Shown: positions 18,046 through 27,297, counted from the first letter of the stretch. The stretch is 64,000 nt of DNA from CAVPDG01 sp963702535 (GCA_963702535.1 CAVPDG010000010.1:186001-250000), one strand, 5' to 3'. Notes: generated from the letters alone by a model not told the origin. Numbers and translations: made by a program.

Positions 18046-19158
18046 TCAGACATGATGCACTGATTTCACAAAATCGAGCAGTTGCCCCAAACCCTGGCGC
18101 AGCGGTCGCGTCTCGATCATCTCGCTGGTGGTATGCGCCCCGCTCCCGGTGGTCAGCCCCAGGCATACGGCTGGCAAACCGCGGCTGAGCGGCAGGTTGG
18201 CATCCGTCGAGCCGATATTCGGGTACGGCTGGACGCCGTTCGCTTCCAGGCAGCGCATTGCCAGCCTTACCAGCGGGTGCCTTGCGGGCAATGCCCCCAC
18301 GGGACGCTGCCCGACCAGGGTGGCGTTAAACGTCGCCTTGCCTGACTGGTTGGCTTCGCCCACCATCGCCTCAACGTTGGATGCCAGGGATTTCAGCGTG
18401 TCCCGCTCCTCCGAGCGAAGGTCGAGCAGGCAGTACGCCCGCGCTGCAATCGTATTGATGCTGGTTCCGCCCGAGATGATGCCCACGTTCAAGCTGGTAC
18501 GCGGCTCTTGCGGCAGCGGGATGCCCGCCAGCCGTGTAACCAGGTTTGCCAGGGCGTGAATGGCGGAGGGCGCGCCATAATCCACCCAGGAGTGACCCCC
18601 TCCGGTCTCAGCGTCGATACGGTAGCGGCGCACCCCCAGCCCCCGGTGGTAGACCTGCCCCAGCGCCATACCCTCCAGCGCCAGGTAGGCTTGCACCCGC
18701 TCACCGAAGCGGTCCACCACAGCCCGCATACCCACCAGGTCGCCCAGCCCCTCCTCGCCGGTGTTTGCTGCCAGCCAGATATCGCCCGCAAGCTCGCTCT
18801 TGCCGCTCTCCATGGAGCGCAGCGCCCACACCAGGAAGAACAAGCCCGCCAGCCCCAGTGAATTATCGCCGATCCCGGGTCCGGCAATCCTATCGCTATC
18901 CCGCTTCAAAGTGAGCTCCGTCTCCTCTGGGAAAACGGTGTCCAGATGCGCCGATACCACCAGCGGCGGGGCAGATCCGCTCCCGGGCAGCCGGGCGTAG
19001 ACGTTGCCGCTGCTGTCCAGGTCCAGATCCACCAACCCCTCTTCTCGGAACCGTTCGTAAACGAACTGCGCCCGGCGCCCCTCGTTAAAAGTGGGCGCTG
19101 GGATTTGTTGGATGGCTACCGCCATGTCCAGCGTACGATCAAGCAGGGATGGATGCAT
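18046..19158 (-). CDS. M20-family metallopeptidase
   Basis: A 370-residue cytosolic dizinc peptidase/deacylase. Metal and catalytic landmarks of M20 are present in order: VVSAHLDTVF (His and Asp), GIGDNSLG (bridging Asp), NTGEEGLGD (catalytic Glu pair) and SGAHTTSEM (C-terminal His). A lid/dimerisation domain lies between about 180 and 290 (GGGHSWVDYGAPSAIHAL, which has the conserved His). ATG 19158 (MHPSLLDR) is chosen because the upstream in-frame residues are Cys/Arg-rich and unlike a protein start. The substrate could be a peptide or an N-acyl amino acid. It lies 31 bases after the PfkB-kinase gene and is probably co-transcribed. Confidence 0.82.
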   Translation of the reverse strand: MHPSLLDRTLDMAVAIQQIPAPTFNEGRRAQFVYERFREEGLVDLDLDSSGNVYARLPGSGSAPPLVVSAHLDTVFPEETELTLKRDSDRIAGPGIGDNSLGLAGLFFLVWALRSMESGKSELAGDIWLAANTGEEGLGDLVGMRAVVDRFGERVQAYLALEGMALGQVYHRGLGVRRYRIDAETGGGHSWVDYGAPSAIHALANLVTRLAGIPLPQEPRTSLNVGIISGGTSINTIAARAYCLLDLRSEERDTLKSLASNVEAMVGEANQSGKATFNATLVGQRPVGALPARHPLVRLAMRCLEANGVQPYPNIGSTDANLPLSRGLPAVCLGLTTGSGAHTTSEMIETRPLRQGLGQLLDFVKSVHHV

Positions 19159-19189
19159 GGGATACTTACCAGCTCTCAAGAACAGATGA

Positions 19190-20218
19190 TTACAGCCTGC
19201 GCACCGATTGGCGCAGGGCTTCTTTGCGCGCCTCGGCAAGCCCGGGCAGCGCGTCCAGCGCATAAAAGGGACCACTGCCTTCAACCACCAGCGAGGCGGA
19301 GATGTTGCCGCATAAGGCTGCTTCCAGGGCGTCGTAAGTCTCCCGGTAACCGGCTAAGAAGCCGCCGCAGAAGGCGTCCCCCGCGCCGGTCGGGTCGACC
19401 ACTCGCACCGGATAAGCCGGCACCTCCCAGCGTGCCCGCCGGGCGCCGTCATATACCAGTTGCCCGCCCTCGCCGCGCTTGATCACTACCATCTCGCAGC
19501 CGAACGCCGCGATGGCTTCTGCCATCTCCCACAAGTCATCGCTCTGCCCTTGAAACAGCGAGCAAAGCTCTTCCTCAGAGGGTAGAAAGGCAGTCAAGCC
19601 TGTGAGCAGCGCCGGCACCTCGTTCCAGTAGGTTGGATTCATGTAGCCTGGCGAAGGGTCCAGGGTAACCGTGGTGAACTCCGCCTGGCGCAGCACTGCC
19701 GGCAGCAGCGTGTGGGTCAGGTAATCCAGCGGGCAGATGTGCGCCGCGCTCGCATCCAGGAAATCCGGCGGGATATCCGCCTGGCGGATGGTGTTGGGCA
19801 GCAGCTTCGTCCGGCTATCGATTAGGTTGGCAGGGTTACGGTAGCCCAGCAGCTCGCGCGGGAAAGGCATTCCCAGCCGCGCGAAATGGCTCACCGGATC
19901 ATCGCTGGCAGAGCTGGAGCGGCTGGTATAGGCAGTGAAAGAGCGCAGGTCAACCGGCTGCGCCAGGACACGGATGCCGCGCACATCCAAACCATGCCGG
20001 GCGAAATCTTCCAGCCACTCCGGCGGGTAATCCTCTCCCACCCGTGCCACAACCGCCGGCGGCGGATCGGGCGCCCAAACCGCCACCCCCACCCCCGCAT
20101 ACAGCAAGTTCCCTCCTGGCGCATCCAGTATCGCCTGGTTGGAGGGCAGGATCACGTATTCTCGCCGCAGTTGCCCGGCGATTAAGAAACGGGGCGATCG
20201 AGAACTCCATACTCTCAT
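19190..20218 (-). CDS. PfkB-family carbohydrate kinase
   Basis: A 342-residue ribokinase-like enzyme that would phosphorylate a sugar or nucleoside with ATP. The family's second signature is clear at VVDPTGAGDAFCGGFLAGY, including the catalytic Asp and the anion hole. The N-terminal GG motif is seen at DAPGGNLLYAG. The middle (VTLDPSPGYM, FLPSEEEL) fits the substrate- and nucleotide-binding core. The substrate cannot be determined; homologues in this phylum are usually annotated only as carbohydrate kinases. The preceding stretch (20219-20398) holds a terminator, so this gene likely has its own promoter. Confidence 0.82.
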   Translation of the reverse strand: MRVWSSRSPRFLIAGQLRREYVILPSNQAILDAPGGNLLYAGVGVAVWAPDPPPAVVARVGEDYPPEWLEDFARHGLDVRGIRVLAQPVDLRSFTAYTSRSSSASDDPVSHFARLGMPFPRELLGYRNPANLIDSRTKLLPNTIRQADIPPDFLDASAAHICPLDYLTHTLLPAVLRQAEFTTVTLDPSPGYMNPTYWNEVPALLTGLTAFLPSEEELCSLFQGQSDDLWEMAEAIAAFGCEMVVIKRGEGGQLVYDGARRARWEVPAYPVRVVDPTGAGDAFCGGFLAGYRETYDALEAALCGNISASLVVEGSGPFYALDALPGLAEARKEALRQSVRRL

Positions 20219-20348
20219 TATACGTTAGAGTGCTTAAAATCCACTCCAGACGTTGTTTGCGGGAGAAGTGGGCTTTTTTGGCCGGTTCAATTCGCGCGGC
20301 GTGTTTGTCAACGGCTTTAGCTCCCATCCCAACACTGCGCAAAGCAAA

Positions 20349-20374
20349 ACCCGGCAACCTGATCGCTGCCGGGT
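20349..20374 (-). terminator. Hairpin terminator after the pterin dehydratase gene
   Basis: ACCCGGCA pairs with TGCCGGGT around a ten-base loop. On the minus strand it is followed by TTTGCTTT. It would end the long hrcA-to-dehydratase transcript. The remaining bases up to 20219 hold no gene that I can see. Confidence 0.55.
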
Positions 20375-20398
20375 AAGAAGGGTCGCAGGCAAGACGCC

Positions 20399-20737
20399 TC
20401 AAGCGAGCAGAGCGTCTGTCTTGGCTGCCATGATGAAATCGTTCTGGTGCAAGCCCTTGATCTTGTGCGTCCACCAGGTGACGGTCACATTTCCCCATTC
20501 CGTCACCAGGGTCGGGTGGTGGTCCTCTGCCTCCGCCAACGCGCCCACCTGGTCGGTGAACGCCAGGGCTTCGGCAAAGTTCTTGAATTTGAAGCTGCGC
20601 TGCAGGCGCTTGATCCCCTCCACCTCGATCACCTGCCACTCCGGCGTCTGGGGCTTGAAGATGGCGATCTGCAGATCATCCAGGGGCGGAACACCGCCGC
20701 GGCACGGGACGCACTTGAGCTCTTTCAGGTCTTCCAT
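20399..20737 (-). CDS. 4a-hydroxytetrahydrobiopterin dehydratase (pterin carbinolamine dehydratase)
   Basis: A 112-residue cytosolic enzyme that dehydrates 4a-hydroxy-tetrahydropterin to the quinonoid dihydropterin. The active-site His cluster is seen at AEAEDHHPTL, followed by VTVTWWTHKIKGLHQND, both diagnostic of the PCD/PhhB family. Length is typical. No aromatic amino-acid hydroxylase is nearby, so the enzyme may serve molybdopterin or folate metabolism, as proposed for many bacterial PCD proteins. It lies three bases after a small membrane protein gene at the end of the heat-shock gene run. Confidence 0.92.
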   Translation of the reverse strand: MEDLKELKCVPCRGGVPPLDDLQIAIFKPQTPEWQVIEVEGIKRLQRSFKFKNFAEALAFTDQVGALAEAEDHHPTLVTEWGNVTVTWWTHKIKGLHQNDFIMAAKTDALLA

Positions 20738-20740
20738 GCA

Positions 20741-20986
20741 TCACTCTTCGTGCAGGGTCGAGATTTGCCGCAACAGCCCAATGACCAGCACCCCGATCCG
20801 GAAACCCTCGCTGGGTGAGATGTTCACCTTCTGGATATCGCGCTTCTCAGCGTTCTGCACCAGCATAAAAGCGCCCGCCAGCCCGACCAGGGCGCCGAGC
20901 ACGCCGCCGATCGCCAGCGTTTTCACTTTCCAGGTCTCCATGCTCTTCTCGAGTTGATCTTCAGCAGCCGGGGTTATTTGTGTCAT
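20741..20986 (-). CDS. Small single-pass membrane protein
   Basis: An 81-residue protein. ATG 20986 (MTQITPAAEDQ) is chosen because AAAGGG precedes it at a usable distance. One Gly/Ala-rich membrane helix (about 25-44, TLAIGGVLGALVGLAGAFML) is followed by a basic stretch and a second weakly hydrophobic segment (GFRIGVLVIGLLRQI). The glycine zipper resembles YtxH-type proteins, but the Lys/Glu-rich tail of those is absent. Function unknown. It sits between another small membrane protein and the pterin dehydratase. Confidence 0.6.
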   Translation of the reverse strand: MTQITPAAEDQLEKSMETWKVKTLAIGGVLGALVGLAGAFMLVQNAEKRDIQKVNISPSEGFRIGVLVIGLLRQISTLHEE

Positions 20987-21025
20987 TCTTGAATACCCTT
21001 TCTTCAAACAGGATGGAAAACGGGC

Positions 21026-21463
21026 TTAATGGGATCTCCGCCACAGGGCGCGCACGCCAGCCGTGAACTGGTGCAGCCGCAGGAACGGCTCAGTTGAAGT
21101 ATCCGATACTTTATTGACGCGCAGCACGATGAGCAAGGAGATATCCTGCAAGCGCCGGGCGAGGTACGGCGCCTCCGATAAGGCACGCGTCACCAGGTAT
21201 GCCATGCCCAGGCTCACCACCATCACGATCAGACCGATGAACATAGCCGGCACAAGCAGGATGATCACCGACGTGTTCGCCCACTTGGCGATATCGCCCG
21301 TATCGGTGAAGTAAGCGATCACCACGCCGATGGCGATGAGCAGCAGCAAGACTCCGCCAATCGTCACCGGTACGGTAATTTGCCAGAAGACTTCATGGCG
21401 GTGTTTTTGCGTGGTTATCGGGTTGCGTTCGCGGAATGGAGGGGTGAACTGCTCGTCAGCCAT
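21026..21463 (-). CDS. Two-helix membrane protein of unknown function
   Basis: A 145-residue protein with two predicted membrane helices, about 29-50 (ITVPVTIGGVLLLLIAIGVV) and 66-92 (VIILLVPAMFIGLIVMVVSL). The C-terminal amphipathic region (about 93-145) contains ARRLQDISLLIVLRVNKVSD. There are no catalytic motifs. It begins 31 bases after the prmA stop in the same orientation, so it is probably read with the heat-shock operon or from a weak internal promoter. I do not recognise the family. Confidence 0.65.
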   Translation of the reverse strand: MADEQFTPPFRERNPITTQKHRHEVFWQITVPVTIGGVLLLLIAIGVVIAYFTDTGDIAKWANTSVIILLVPAMFIGLIVMVVSLGMAYLVTRALSEAPYLARRLQDISLLIVLRVNKVSDTSTEPFLRLHQFTAGVRALWRRSH

Positions 21464-21502
21464 GCGCTAATTGTAGCATGAAGGGGGCGGAGACTCAATA
21501 GA

Positions 21503-22438
21503 TCAAGCAGATCGTGAAACCTGCAAAGCCACCCAATCCCCGCTCTGGCGCCTGCCGGTCACCTGCAGCCCCGCCTTTTCGCAGGCGGCAGCTACGTCGC
21601 CTTCCTGTTCCGCCAGGATGCCGGAGAAGATCGCCGCGCCTCCCGGCGCCAGCAGGTCGGCAAAGCCAGCTCCCAGGAGTTGGATGATCACCAGCGCCAG
21701 GATGTTTGCCAGGACGATCCCCCCGTTGCGCACGGAAAACGCCCCGCCGCGCAGCTCGTCCACCGAGCCCACACCCGTCTCCAGCCCTGCGCTTACGCCG
21801 TTCAACTCTGCGTTCTCGCGCGTCACCGCTACTGCCAGCGGGTCGATATCTACTGCCACCGCTTTGCGCGCCCCCAGCTTCAGCGCCGCGATCGACAGAA
21901 TCCCCGACCCGCAGCCGACGTCGACGATATCCGTATCTTGCGCAACAACCCGCGCCAGGCTGTCTTCGAGCAGCTCCAGGCAGAGCTGCGTGGTGGGGTG
22001 CGTGCCCGTACCGAATGCCATGCCCGGATCGATGCGGATGGGAATGCGCTCCGGCGCCGGCAATTCCAGCCATGCCGGCACGATCACAAGCCGCGCTCCA
22101 ATTAAGATCGGCCGGTAATGCTGCTTCCACGCCTGCGACCAGTCCTGGTCCTGGATGGTGCGGTATTGCGCCTCCGGCAGGCTGCGGATGCGTCCCAGGT
22201 ACCACAGCGCTTCTTCCAGCTTGCGGCGCTTCTCTTCCAGGTCGTCGTCAACCGGCAAGTAGGCGCAGACGCGCAGCAAACCGACCGCGTGCCCCTCAGC
22301 ATCGTCCGGGCTGGAAGCCACGCCCGTGCTCTCGATCACCACCCCATCCGGAGCGTAGCGCGCCAGCACCTCCGAGACGGCTTCAACCAGCTCGCCGTCC
22401 AGCAACAGGCTGACTTCTATCCAGCTTTGTTCGCTCAA
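21503..22438 (-). CDS. prmA: Ribosomal protein L11 methyltransferase
   Basis: A 311-residue SAM-dependent enzyme that trimethylates ribosomal protein L11. The N-terminal L11-recognition domain is seen at WIEVSLLLDGELVEAVSEVL. The Rossmann methyltransferase domain has the SAM motif I DVGCGSGILSIAALKLGA, then AVDIDPLAV. The upstream substrate loop is MAFGTGTHPTTQLCLELLE, which is characteristic of PrmA. Placement directly after dnaJ is a common bacterial arrangement. The gene starts 19 bases after the dnaJ stop, so it likely shares the CIRCE-controlled transcript. Confidence 0.93.
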   Translation of the reverse strand: MSEQSWIEVSLLLDGELVEAVSEVLARYAPDGVVIESTGVASSPDDAEGHAVGLLRVCAYLPVDDDLEEKRRKLEEALWYLGRIRSLPEAQYRTIQDQDWSQAWKQHYRPILIGARLVIVPAWLELPAPERIPIRIDPGMAFGTGTHPTTQLCLELLEDSLARVVAQDTDIVDVGCGSGILSIAALKLGARKAVAVDIDPLAVAVTRENAELNGVSAGLETGVGSVDELRGGAFSVRNGGIVLANILALVIIQLLGAGFADLLAPGGAAIFSGILAEQEGDVAAACEKAGLQVTGRRQSGDWVALQVSRSA

Positions 22439-22456
22439 AATGGATCGCTCTCCGCT

Positions 22457-23585
22457 TTACCCGCCGAGTGTGTCTTTCAGCCAATCCAGGAAGCTGCGCT
22501 CTTGTGGGCGCACCTCGCTGCCCAGGCTGGCGCTGAGCTGCTCGAAGAGCTGGCGTTGCTCTTTGCTCAGGCGGGTGGGGATATCGACGTTCACCACCAC
22601 CAGCTGGTCGCCGCGTTCGTTGCTGCGTAAGCGCGGCACGCCTTTGCTGCGCATGCGCAGCACTTTGCCGGGTTGCGTGCCCGCCGGGATCTTCAGCGTC
22701 GCCGGACCATCCACCGTCGGCACACTGACGTCCGCGCCCAGAGCCGCCTGGGCGATGTTGATGTCCAGGTTGAGGATGATGTCATTCTCGCGGCGCTTGA
22801 AGAACTGGTGGTCTTTGACCGTGATGGAAATGTACAGGTTGCCCGCCGGTCCACCGTTTACCCCCGGCTGCCCCTCGCCCGCCAGGCGGATCTGCGTTCC
22901 GTTGTCCACCCCGCCCGGAACGGCGATCTGCTTGCGCCGCGTGCGCCGCACCTGCCCCCGCCCCTGGCAGTCGTGGCAGGGCGTCGCAATCGTCTCGCCA
23001 GCCCCGTTGCAGGTCGGGCAGGTGCCCACCTGCACCATCGAGCCCAGGATCGTCTGGCGCACCTGGCGCACTTCCCCGGCGCCGTTGCAGGTGGCGCAGC
23101 GCACCGGCGTGGTGCCCGGCTCGGCGCCGGAGCCGTTGCAGGTGCTGCACAGCTCGTCGCGCGTGATCTCGATCTCTTTATCTACGCCGAAGACCGCCTC
23201 TTCGAAGGTCAGGTCCAGGCGGTAGGAGAGGTCAGCCCCGCGCCGCGGCGCGTTGCGCGCCCGGCGGTTGCTGCGCCCAAAGCCGCCAAAGCCGAAGAGG
23301 TCGCTGAAGATATCGGCAAAATCGCTGAAATCGACGGTGAAATCCTGCGCCGCCGCCGGGACCCTTGACCCCGGCGTGTCCGAAGCGGTCGTATGCCGCC
23401 CGCCGGTCGGGATCGGAGAGCACCGCGTAGGCTTCGTTGATCTCCTTGAAGCGCTCTTCCGCATCCGGGGCTTTATTCACATCGGGATGGTACTGCCGCG
23501 CCAGGCGCCGGAACGCCGATTTGAGATCGTCATTGCTGGCGCTGCGCTCCACCCCCAGGACTTCGTAATAATCGCGCTGAGTCAT
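22457..23585 (-). CDS. dnaJ: Co-chaperone DnaJ (one frameshift)
   Basis: The Hsp40 partner of DnaK. The J domain (about 1-70) has YYEVLGVERSASNDDLK and the HPD motif in QYHPDVNK, which stimulates DnaK ATPase. A G/F-rich linker follows, then a zinc centre with four CxxCxGxG repeats (CSTCNGSG, CATCNGAG, CPTCNGAG, CHDCQGRG) and the two substrate-binding beta domains. The frame breaks near 23350, in the GGC-repeat stretch of the G/F linker, and resumes at AQDFTVDFSDF. A base-call slip in this repetitive GC run is the simplest explanation, since all domains are intact on either side. Confidence 0.92.
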
Positions 23586-23613
23586 GTCGGGATCGATGCC
23601 ATTTAATGGTTAA

Positions 23614-23652
23614 GTTCGCCGGGGATTGGGTACGCCCGCTCTCCCGGCGAAC
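23614..23652 (-). promoter_or_regulatory. Long hairpin between dnaK and dnaJ
   Basis: GTTCGCCGGG and CCCGGCGAAC form a perfect 10-bp stem around a 19-base loop in the 82-base gap between dnaK and dnaJ. There is no T-run on the minus strand, so a plain terminator is unlikely. It could act in transcript processing or in lowering dnaJ relative to dnaK (inference). Confidence 0.5.
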
Positions 23653-23667
23653 AGTGGATTCCTTGCA

Positions 23668-25575
23668 CTAGAGGTTGCGAAACTCGCCGTCTACCACGTC
23701 CTCTCCCTCCGGACCTGGCTTCGCTTCGGGACCGGAAGATTCCGTTCCAGGGGTCTCGCCGCCTGCCGGTGCACCTTGCTGGTAAGCCGCCGCGCCCACC
23801 TTCTGCACCACCTGGCTCAAGGCTTCGGTTTCCTTGCGGATGCTCTCGGCGTCGTCGCTATTCAATACCTGGCGCACCTTGGCTACATGATCTTCCACCT
23901 CGCTCTTCAGGTCGCCGGGCACTTTGTCGCCCAGGTCGCGCAGCACCTTCTCGGCTGAATAGGCGGCGTTGTCGGCATGGTTGCGCGCTTCGATCAGCTC
24001 TTTACGCCGCTTGTCGTCATCGGCATGCAGCTCGGCTTCCTTGCGCATGCGCTCGACTTCCGAATCAGACAGTCCCGAGGAAGCAGTGATGGTGATGTGC
24101 TGGCTGCGCCCCGTCGCTTTATCCTTGGCAGTCACCTTGATAATGCCGTCTTTATCGATATCGAAGGTCACCTCGATCTGCGGGACGCCGCGCGGCGCCG
24201 GCGGGATGCCGTCCAGGATGAACTTGCCCAGGCTCTTGTTATCGGCAGCCATCGGGCGCTCGCCCTGCACCACGTGGATCTCCACCTGGGACTGGCCGTC
24301 GGAGGCAGTGGAAAAGGTTTGCGTCTTGCCGGTTGGGATCGTGGTGTTGCGCTCGACCATCGAGCTGGCGACCCCGCCCAGGGTCTCCACCGACAGGGTC
24401 AGCGGGGTGACGTCCAGCAGCAGGATGTCCTTCACCTCGCCGCCCAGCACGCCCGCCTGGATGGCGGCGCCTACCGCCACCACCTCATCGGGATTGACGC
24501 CCTTGTGCGGCTCCTTGCCGAACAGCTTGCGCACCGCTTCTTGCACGGCGGGCATGCGCGTCATGCCGCCCACCAGCACGATCTCATCGATCTGGGAAGG
24601 CTCCCGATTGGCATCCTTCAACGCCTGCCGCACCGGTCCCAGCGAGCGCTCGATCAAATCGCCGGTAAGCTGCTCCAGCTTGGCGCGCGTCAGCGTCATC
24701 ACCAGGTGCTTGGGACCGCTGGCATCGGCAGTGATATACGGCAGGTTGATCTCGGTCTGCATCATGCTGGAGAGCTCGATCTTGGCTTTCTCGCCCGCCT
24801 CGCGCAGGCGCTGCAGCGCCTGGCGGTCGTTGCGCAGGTCGATGCCGTTCTCGCGCTTGAACTCGTCGGCGATGTGATCGATGATGCGCAGGTCGAAGTC
24901 GTCGCCGCCCAGGAAGGTATCGCCGCTGGTGGAGAGCACCTCGAACACGCCTTCGCCGACGTCCAGGATGGAGATGTCGAATGTGCCGCCGCCCAGGTCG
25001 TAGACCGCGATCACCTCGTCTTTCTTCTTATCCAGCCCGTAGGACAGGGAAGAGGCCGTCGGCTCGTTGATGATGCGCAGCACTTCCAGGCCGGCGATCT
25101 TGCCCGCATCCTTGGTGGCGTTGCGCTGGGCGTCGTTGAAGTACGCCGGCACGGTGATCACCGCCTGCGTCACCGGCTCGCCCAGGTAGGCCTCGGCGTC
25201 TGCCTTGATCTTGCCCAGGATCATCGCCGACACTTCCGGCGGCGAGTATTCTTTGCCGTCCAGAATGACGCGCACGTCGCCGTTGGGCGCCCCGGTTACT
25301 TTGTAAGGCACGCGCGAGATGGCGCGCTGCACGTCGGGATCGTTGAACTTGCGCCCCATGAAGCGCTTGATCGAGAAAATGGTGTTGTCCGGGTTGACGA
25401 CGGACTGGTTGCGCGCCACGCGCCCGGTCAGGCGCTCGTGGTTTTTGTTGACAGCTACTACCGAGGGGACCAGCCGCTCGCCCTCCGCCGAGGGGATGAC
25501 GGTCGGCTCGCCGCCTTCCATCACTGCGCCTACGGAGTTGGTAGTGCCCAGGTCGATGCCAATGATCTTTCCCAT
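23668..25575 (-). CDS. dnaK: Molecular chaperone DnaK (Hsp70)
   Basis: A 635-residue ATP-dependent folding chaperone. The nucleotide-binding domain shows IIGIDLGTTNSVGAVMEGG, VITVPAYFNDAQRNATKDAG, INEPTASSLSYGL, VYDLGGGTFDISI and VGGMTRMPAVQE. The substrate-binding domain follows (DVTPLTLSVETLGG) and then a helical lid, with a disordered Gly/Pro/Glu-rich tail. ATG 25575 is chosen because GGAGG lies about 10 bases upstream and the protein then starts MGKIIGIDLG, as in homologues. It lies between grpE and dnaJ in the HrcA/CIRCE operon. Confidence 0.97.
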   Translation of the reverse strand: MGKIIGIDLGTTNSVGAVMEGGEPTVIPSAEGERLVPSVVAVNKNHERLTGRVARNQSVVNPDNTIFSIKRFMGRKFNDPDVQRAISRVPYKVTGAPNGDVRVILDGKEYSPPEVSAMILGKIKADAEAYLGEPVTQAVITVPAYFNDAQRNATKDAGKIAGLEVLRIINEPTASSLSYGLDKKKDEVIAVYDLGGGTFDISILDVGEGVFEVLSTSGDTFLGGDDFDLRIIDHIADEFKRENGIDLRNDRQALQRLREAGEKAKIELSSMMQTEINLPYITADASGPKHLVMTLTRAKLEQLTGDLIERSLGPVRQALKDANREPSQIDEIVLVGGMTRMPAVQEAVRKLFGKEPHKGVNPDEVVAVGAAIQAGVLGGEVKDILLLDVTPLTLSVETLGGVASSMVERNTTIPTGKTQTFSTASDGQSQVEIHVVQGERPMAADNKSLGKFILDGIPPAPRGVPQIEVTFDIDKDGIIKVTAKDKATGRSQHITITASSGLSDSEVERMRKEAELHADDDKRRKELIEARNHADNAAYSAEKVLRDLGDKVPGDLKSEVEDHVAKVRQVLNSDDAESIRKETEALSQVVQKVGAAAYQQGAPAGGETPGTESSGPEAKPGPEGEDVVDGEFRNL

Positions 25576-25606
25576 AATATAATCCTCCAAATGATGACGG
25601 TTGCAA

Positions 25607-26174
25607 TTAGCGTGCTATGCGTACCTGCGCCGGGCGCAATACCCGGTCTCCAAGCGTGTAGCCGCGCTTGATGACTTCGATAATTTGACCGCTCTCGTAA
25701 TCCCCGTTGTCTTCCTGCGTGATCGCCTCGTGCAGGTTCGGGTCGAAAGTACTCGCCCTCCGCCTGCATGGCTTTCACGCCCTCGTTTTCCAGCAGCACC
25801 GAAAATTTGCGGTAGATCAGCTCGATGCCTTCCGCCCATGCTGCCCCTTCGCCGGACTGCGGGCGGTTCTTCAGGGCGCGCTCCAGGTCATCCAGCACGT
25901 CCAGGTAGCGCTTGATGATGCTCCCCGCCGCGTTCTGGTACACCTGCTCCTGCTCGCGCTCGATGCGTTTCTTGTAATTGGCAAACTCGGCGCGCGAGCG
26001 CTGCCAGCCGTCTAGATACTCGCTGGCTTTCGCCTGCGCTGCGTCCAGGTCTGCCTGCAAAGCCTCGAAATCGGCTTGGGTAGGCGCTTCCAGGTCGACC
26101 AGCTCGGCGGTATCCAGACCCCGGTCTTCGTCGTTGTTTTGATTTTCTTGTTCTTGGGGTATCTCTTCTGCCAT
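25607..26174 (-). CDS. grpE: Nucleotide exchange factor GrpE (one frameshift)
   Basis: A roughly 188-residue homodimeric protein that releases ADP from DnaK. An acidic disordered N-terminus is followed by a long helix (about 30-80, ending LDGWQRSRAEFANYKKRIER), the four-helix region (RYLDVLDDLERALKNRP) and the C-terminal beta wing. The frame breaks near 25745, within GEYF-DPNLHEAITQ. The other frame then gives the expected GQIIEVIKRGYTLGDRVLRP and a stop at 25607. Since the wing is fully recognisable, a one-base sequence error is likely. ATG 26174 gives MAEEIPQE. It lies between hrcA and dnaK. Confidence 0.92.
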
Positions 26175-26205
26175 CTTCGCTCGCTTCACTCCGTTAATCT
26201 ACTCA

Positions 26206-27240
26206 TCACTCCGCGTGCAAATCCACCACCAGGTCGCTCAGCAGCCCGGCGATGAAGCGCACGGTCGAGACCGACTGCCCGTACGCCATGCGGATCGGTC
26301 CGATCACGCCCAGCATGCCCGTCGCCAGCCCCGGCACGCCGTAGCGCGCCAGCACCATCGAGCACTCGCGCAGCTCCTCCCAGGTGCCCTCCCCGCCGAT
26401 CAGCACCTGCACGCCGCCCGCGTTGGCGCTGAGCTGGGTGCGTGAGAGCAGGTCTTCCAGGAAGGTGCGCTCCTCCAGGATACGCAGCGCCTTGCGCGCC
26501 AACTCGGTTTCGGAGAACTCCGGCTCTGCCAGCACGTTTGCCAGCCCGTCGCGGTACACCTCGCCCGCCACGATCTGCTGCGAGTGCAGCATGCTATCTA
26601 CGATCAGGAGCAGCACATCCTGCTCCAGGGCGCCCAACTGCTCGCTGAGCGTCTCGATTCCGGCTGGCGTGAGCCCCTGGCACAGGGCGTTGATGCGCTG
26701 CGCCGCCTGGCTCAATTGCTCCTGGGTCACCGGCTCTGCCAGGGTGAGCATCTGCTGGCGCACATCGCCGGCGGAAAGCACCAGCACCATCAGCACCTGG
26801 CGTCCCACCGTGCCGATCAGCTCCAGGTGCTTGAAGCGCGATTGCTCCGGGTGCGGCGCCGTCACCAGCGAAGCCGCCTGGGAGTGGTGCGCCAGCACCG
26901 AAGCCGCCAGGCGCATCCAGCGGTCCACATCGTGCCCCGCCTGGTAGAACTGGTGCGAGATCATGCGCTTGGTGGTCACGGGCAGCTCGGTGTTGCCCAT
27001 CAACTGGCGCACGAAATAGCGGTAGCCCTCCTCGCTGGGCACACGCCCGGCGGAGGTGTGCGGCTGGCGCAGCATGCCCAGATCCGTCAGCGCCACCATC
27101 TCATTACGGATGGTCGCTGGTGATAAGGTCAGGTTGTAGTGCTCCACCAGCGTCTTCGAGCCCACCGGCTGGGCGGTCTCGATGTGGTGGCGGATCACCA
27201 GCGCCAAAATGAGTTTCTGCCGTTCGCTCAGGTCAATCAT
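26206..27240 (-). CDS. hrcA: Heat-inducible transcription repressor HrcA
   Basis: A 344-residue repressor that binds CIRCE elements and is kept active by GroEL. The N-terminal winged helix is seen at MIDLSERQKLILALVIRHHI and LSPATIRNEMVALTDLGML, followed by HTSAGRVPSEEGYRYFV, which is the family hallmark. The GAF-like and inserted dimerisation domains make up the rest. ATG 27240 is chosen because the sequence upstream in frame runs through the CIRCE itself. Two CIRCE sites lie in this window, here and before groES, so the protein probably controls both operons. Confidence 0.95.
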   Translation of the reverse strand: MIDLSERQKLILALVIRHHIETAQPVGSKTLVEHYNLTLSPATIRNEMVALTDLGMLRQPHTSAGRVPSEEGYRYFVRQLMGNTELPVTTKRMISHQFYQAGHDVDRWMRLAASVLAHHSQAASLVTAPHPEQSRFKHLELIGTVGRQVLMVLVLSAGDVRQQMLTLAEPVTQEQLSQAAQRINALCQGLTPAGIETLSEQLGALEQDVLLLIVDSMLHSQQIVAGEVYRDGLANVLAEPEFSETELARKALRILEERTFLEDLLSRTQLSANAGGVQVLIGGEGTWEELRECSMVLARYGVPGLATGMLGVIGPIRMAYGQSVSTVRFIAGLLSDLVVDLHAE

Positions 27241-27257
27241 CAGTGCTCTTTTGAAAT

Positions 27258-27284
27258 TTAGCACTCGAACGCCGCGAGTGCTAA
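27258..27284 (-). promoter_or_regulatory. CIRCE operator before hrcA
   Basis: A perfect TTAGCACTC-N9-GAGTGCTAA inverted repeat, 17 bases upstream of the hrcA start. It overlaps the expected transcript start of the promoter next to it. This is the HrcA binding site. Confidence 0.95.
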
Positions 27285-27297
27285 ATTTCACGGATTG

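Noticed and set aside
23977..25671. A 564-codon open frame on the plus strand opposite dnaK
   Set aside because: Its product is a His/Arg/Asp-rich shadow produced by the GC-rich codon pattern of dnaK. It has no recognisable domain, and dnaK is unmistakable.
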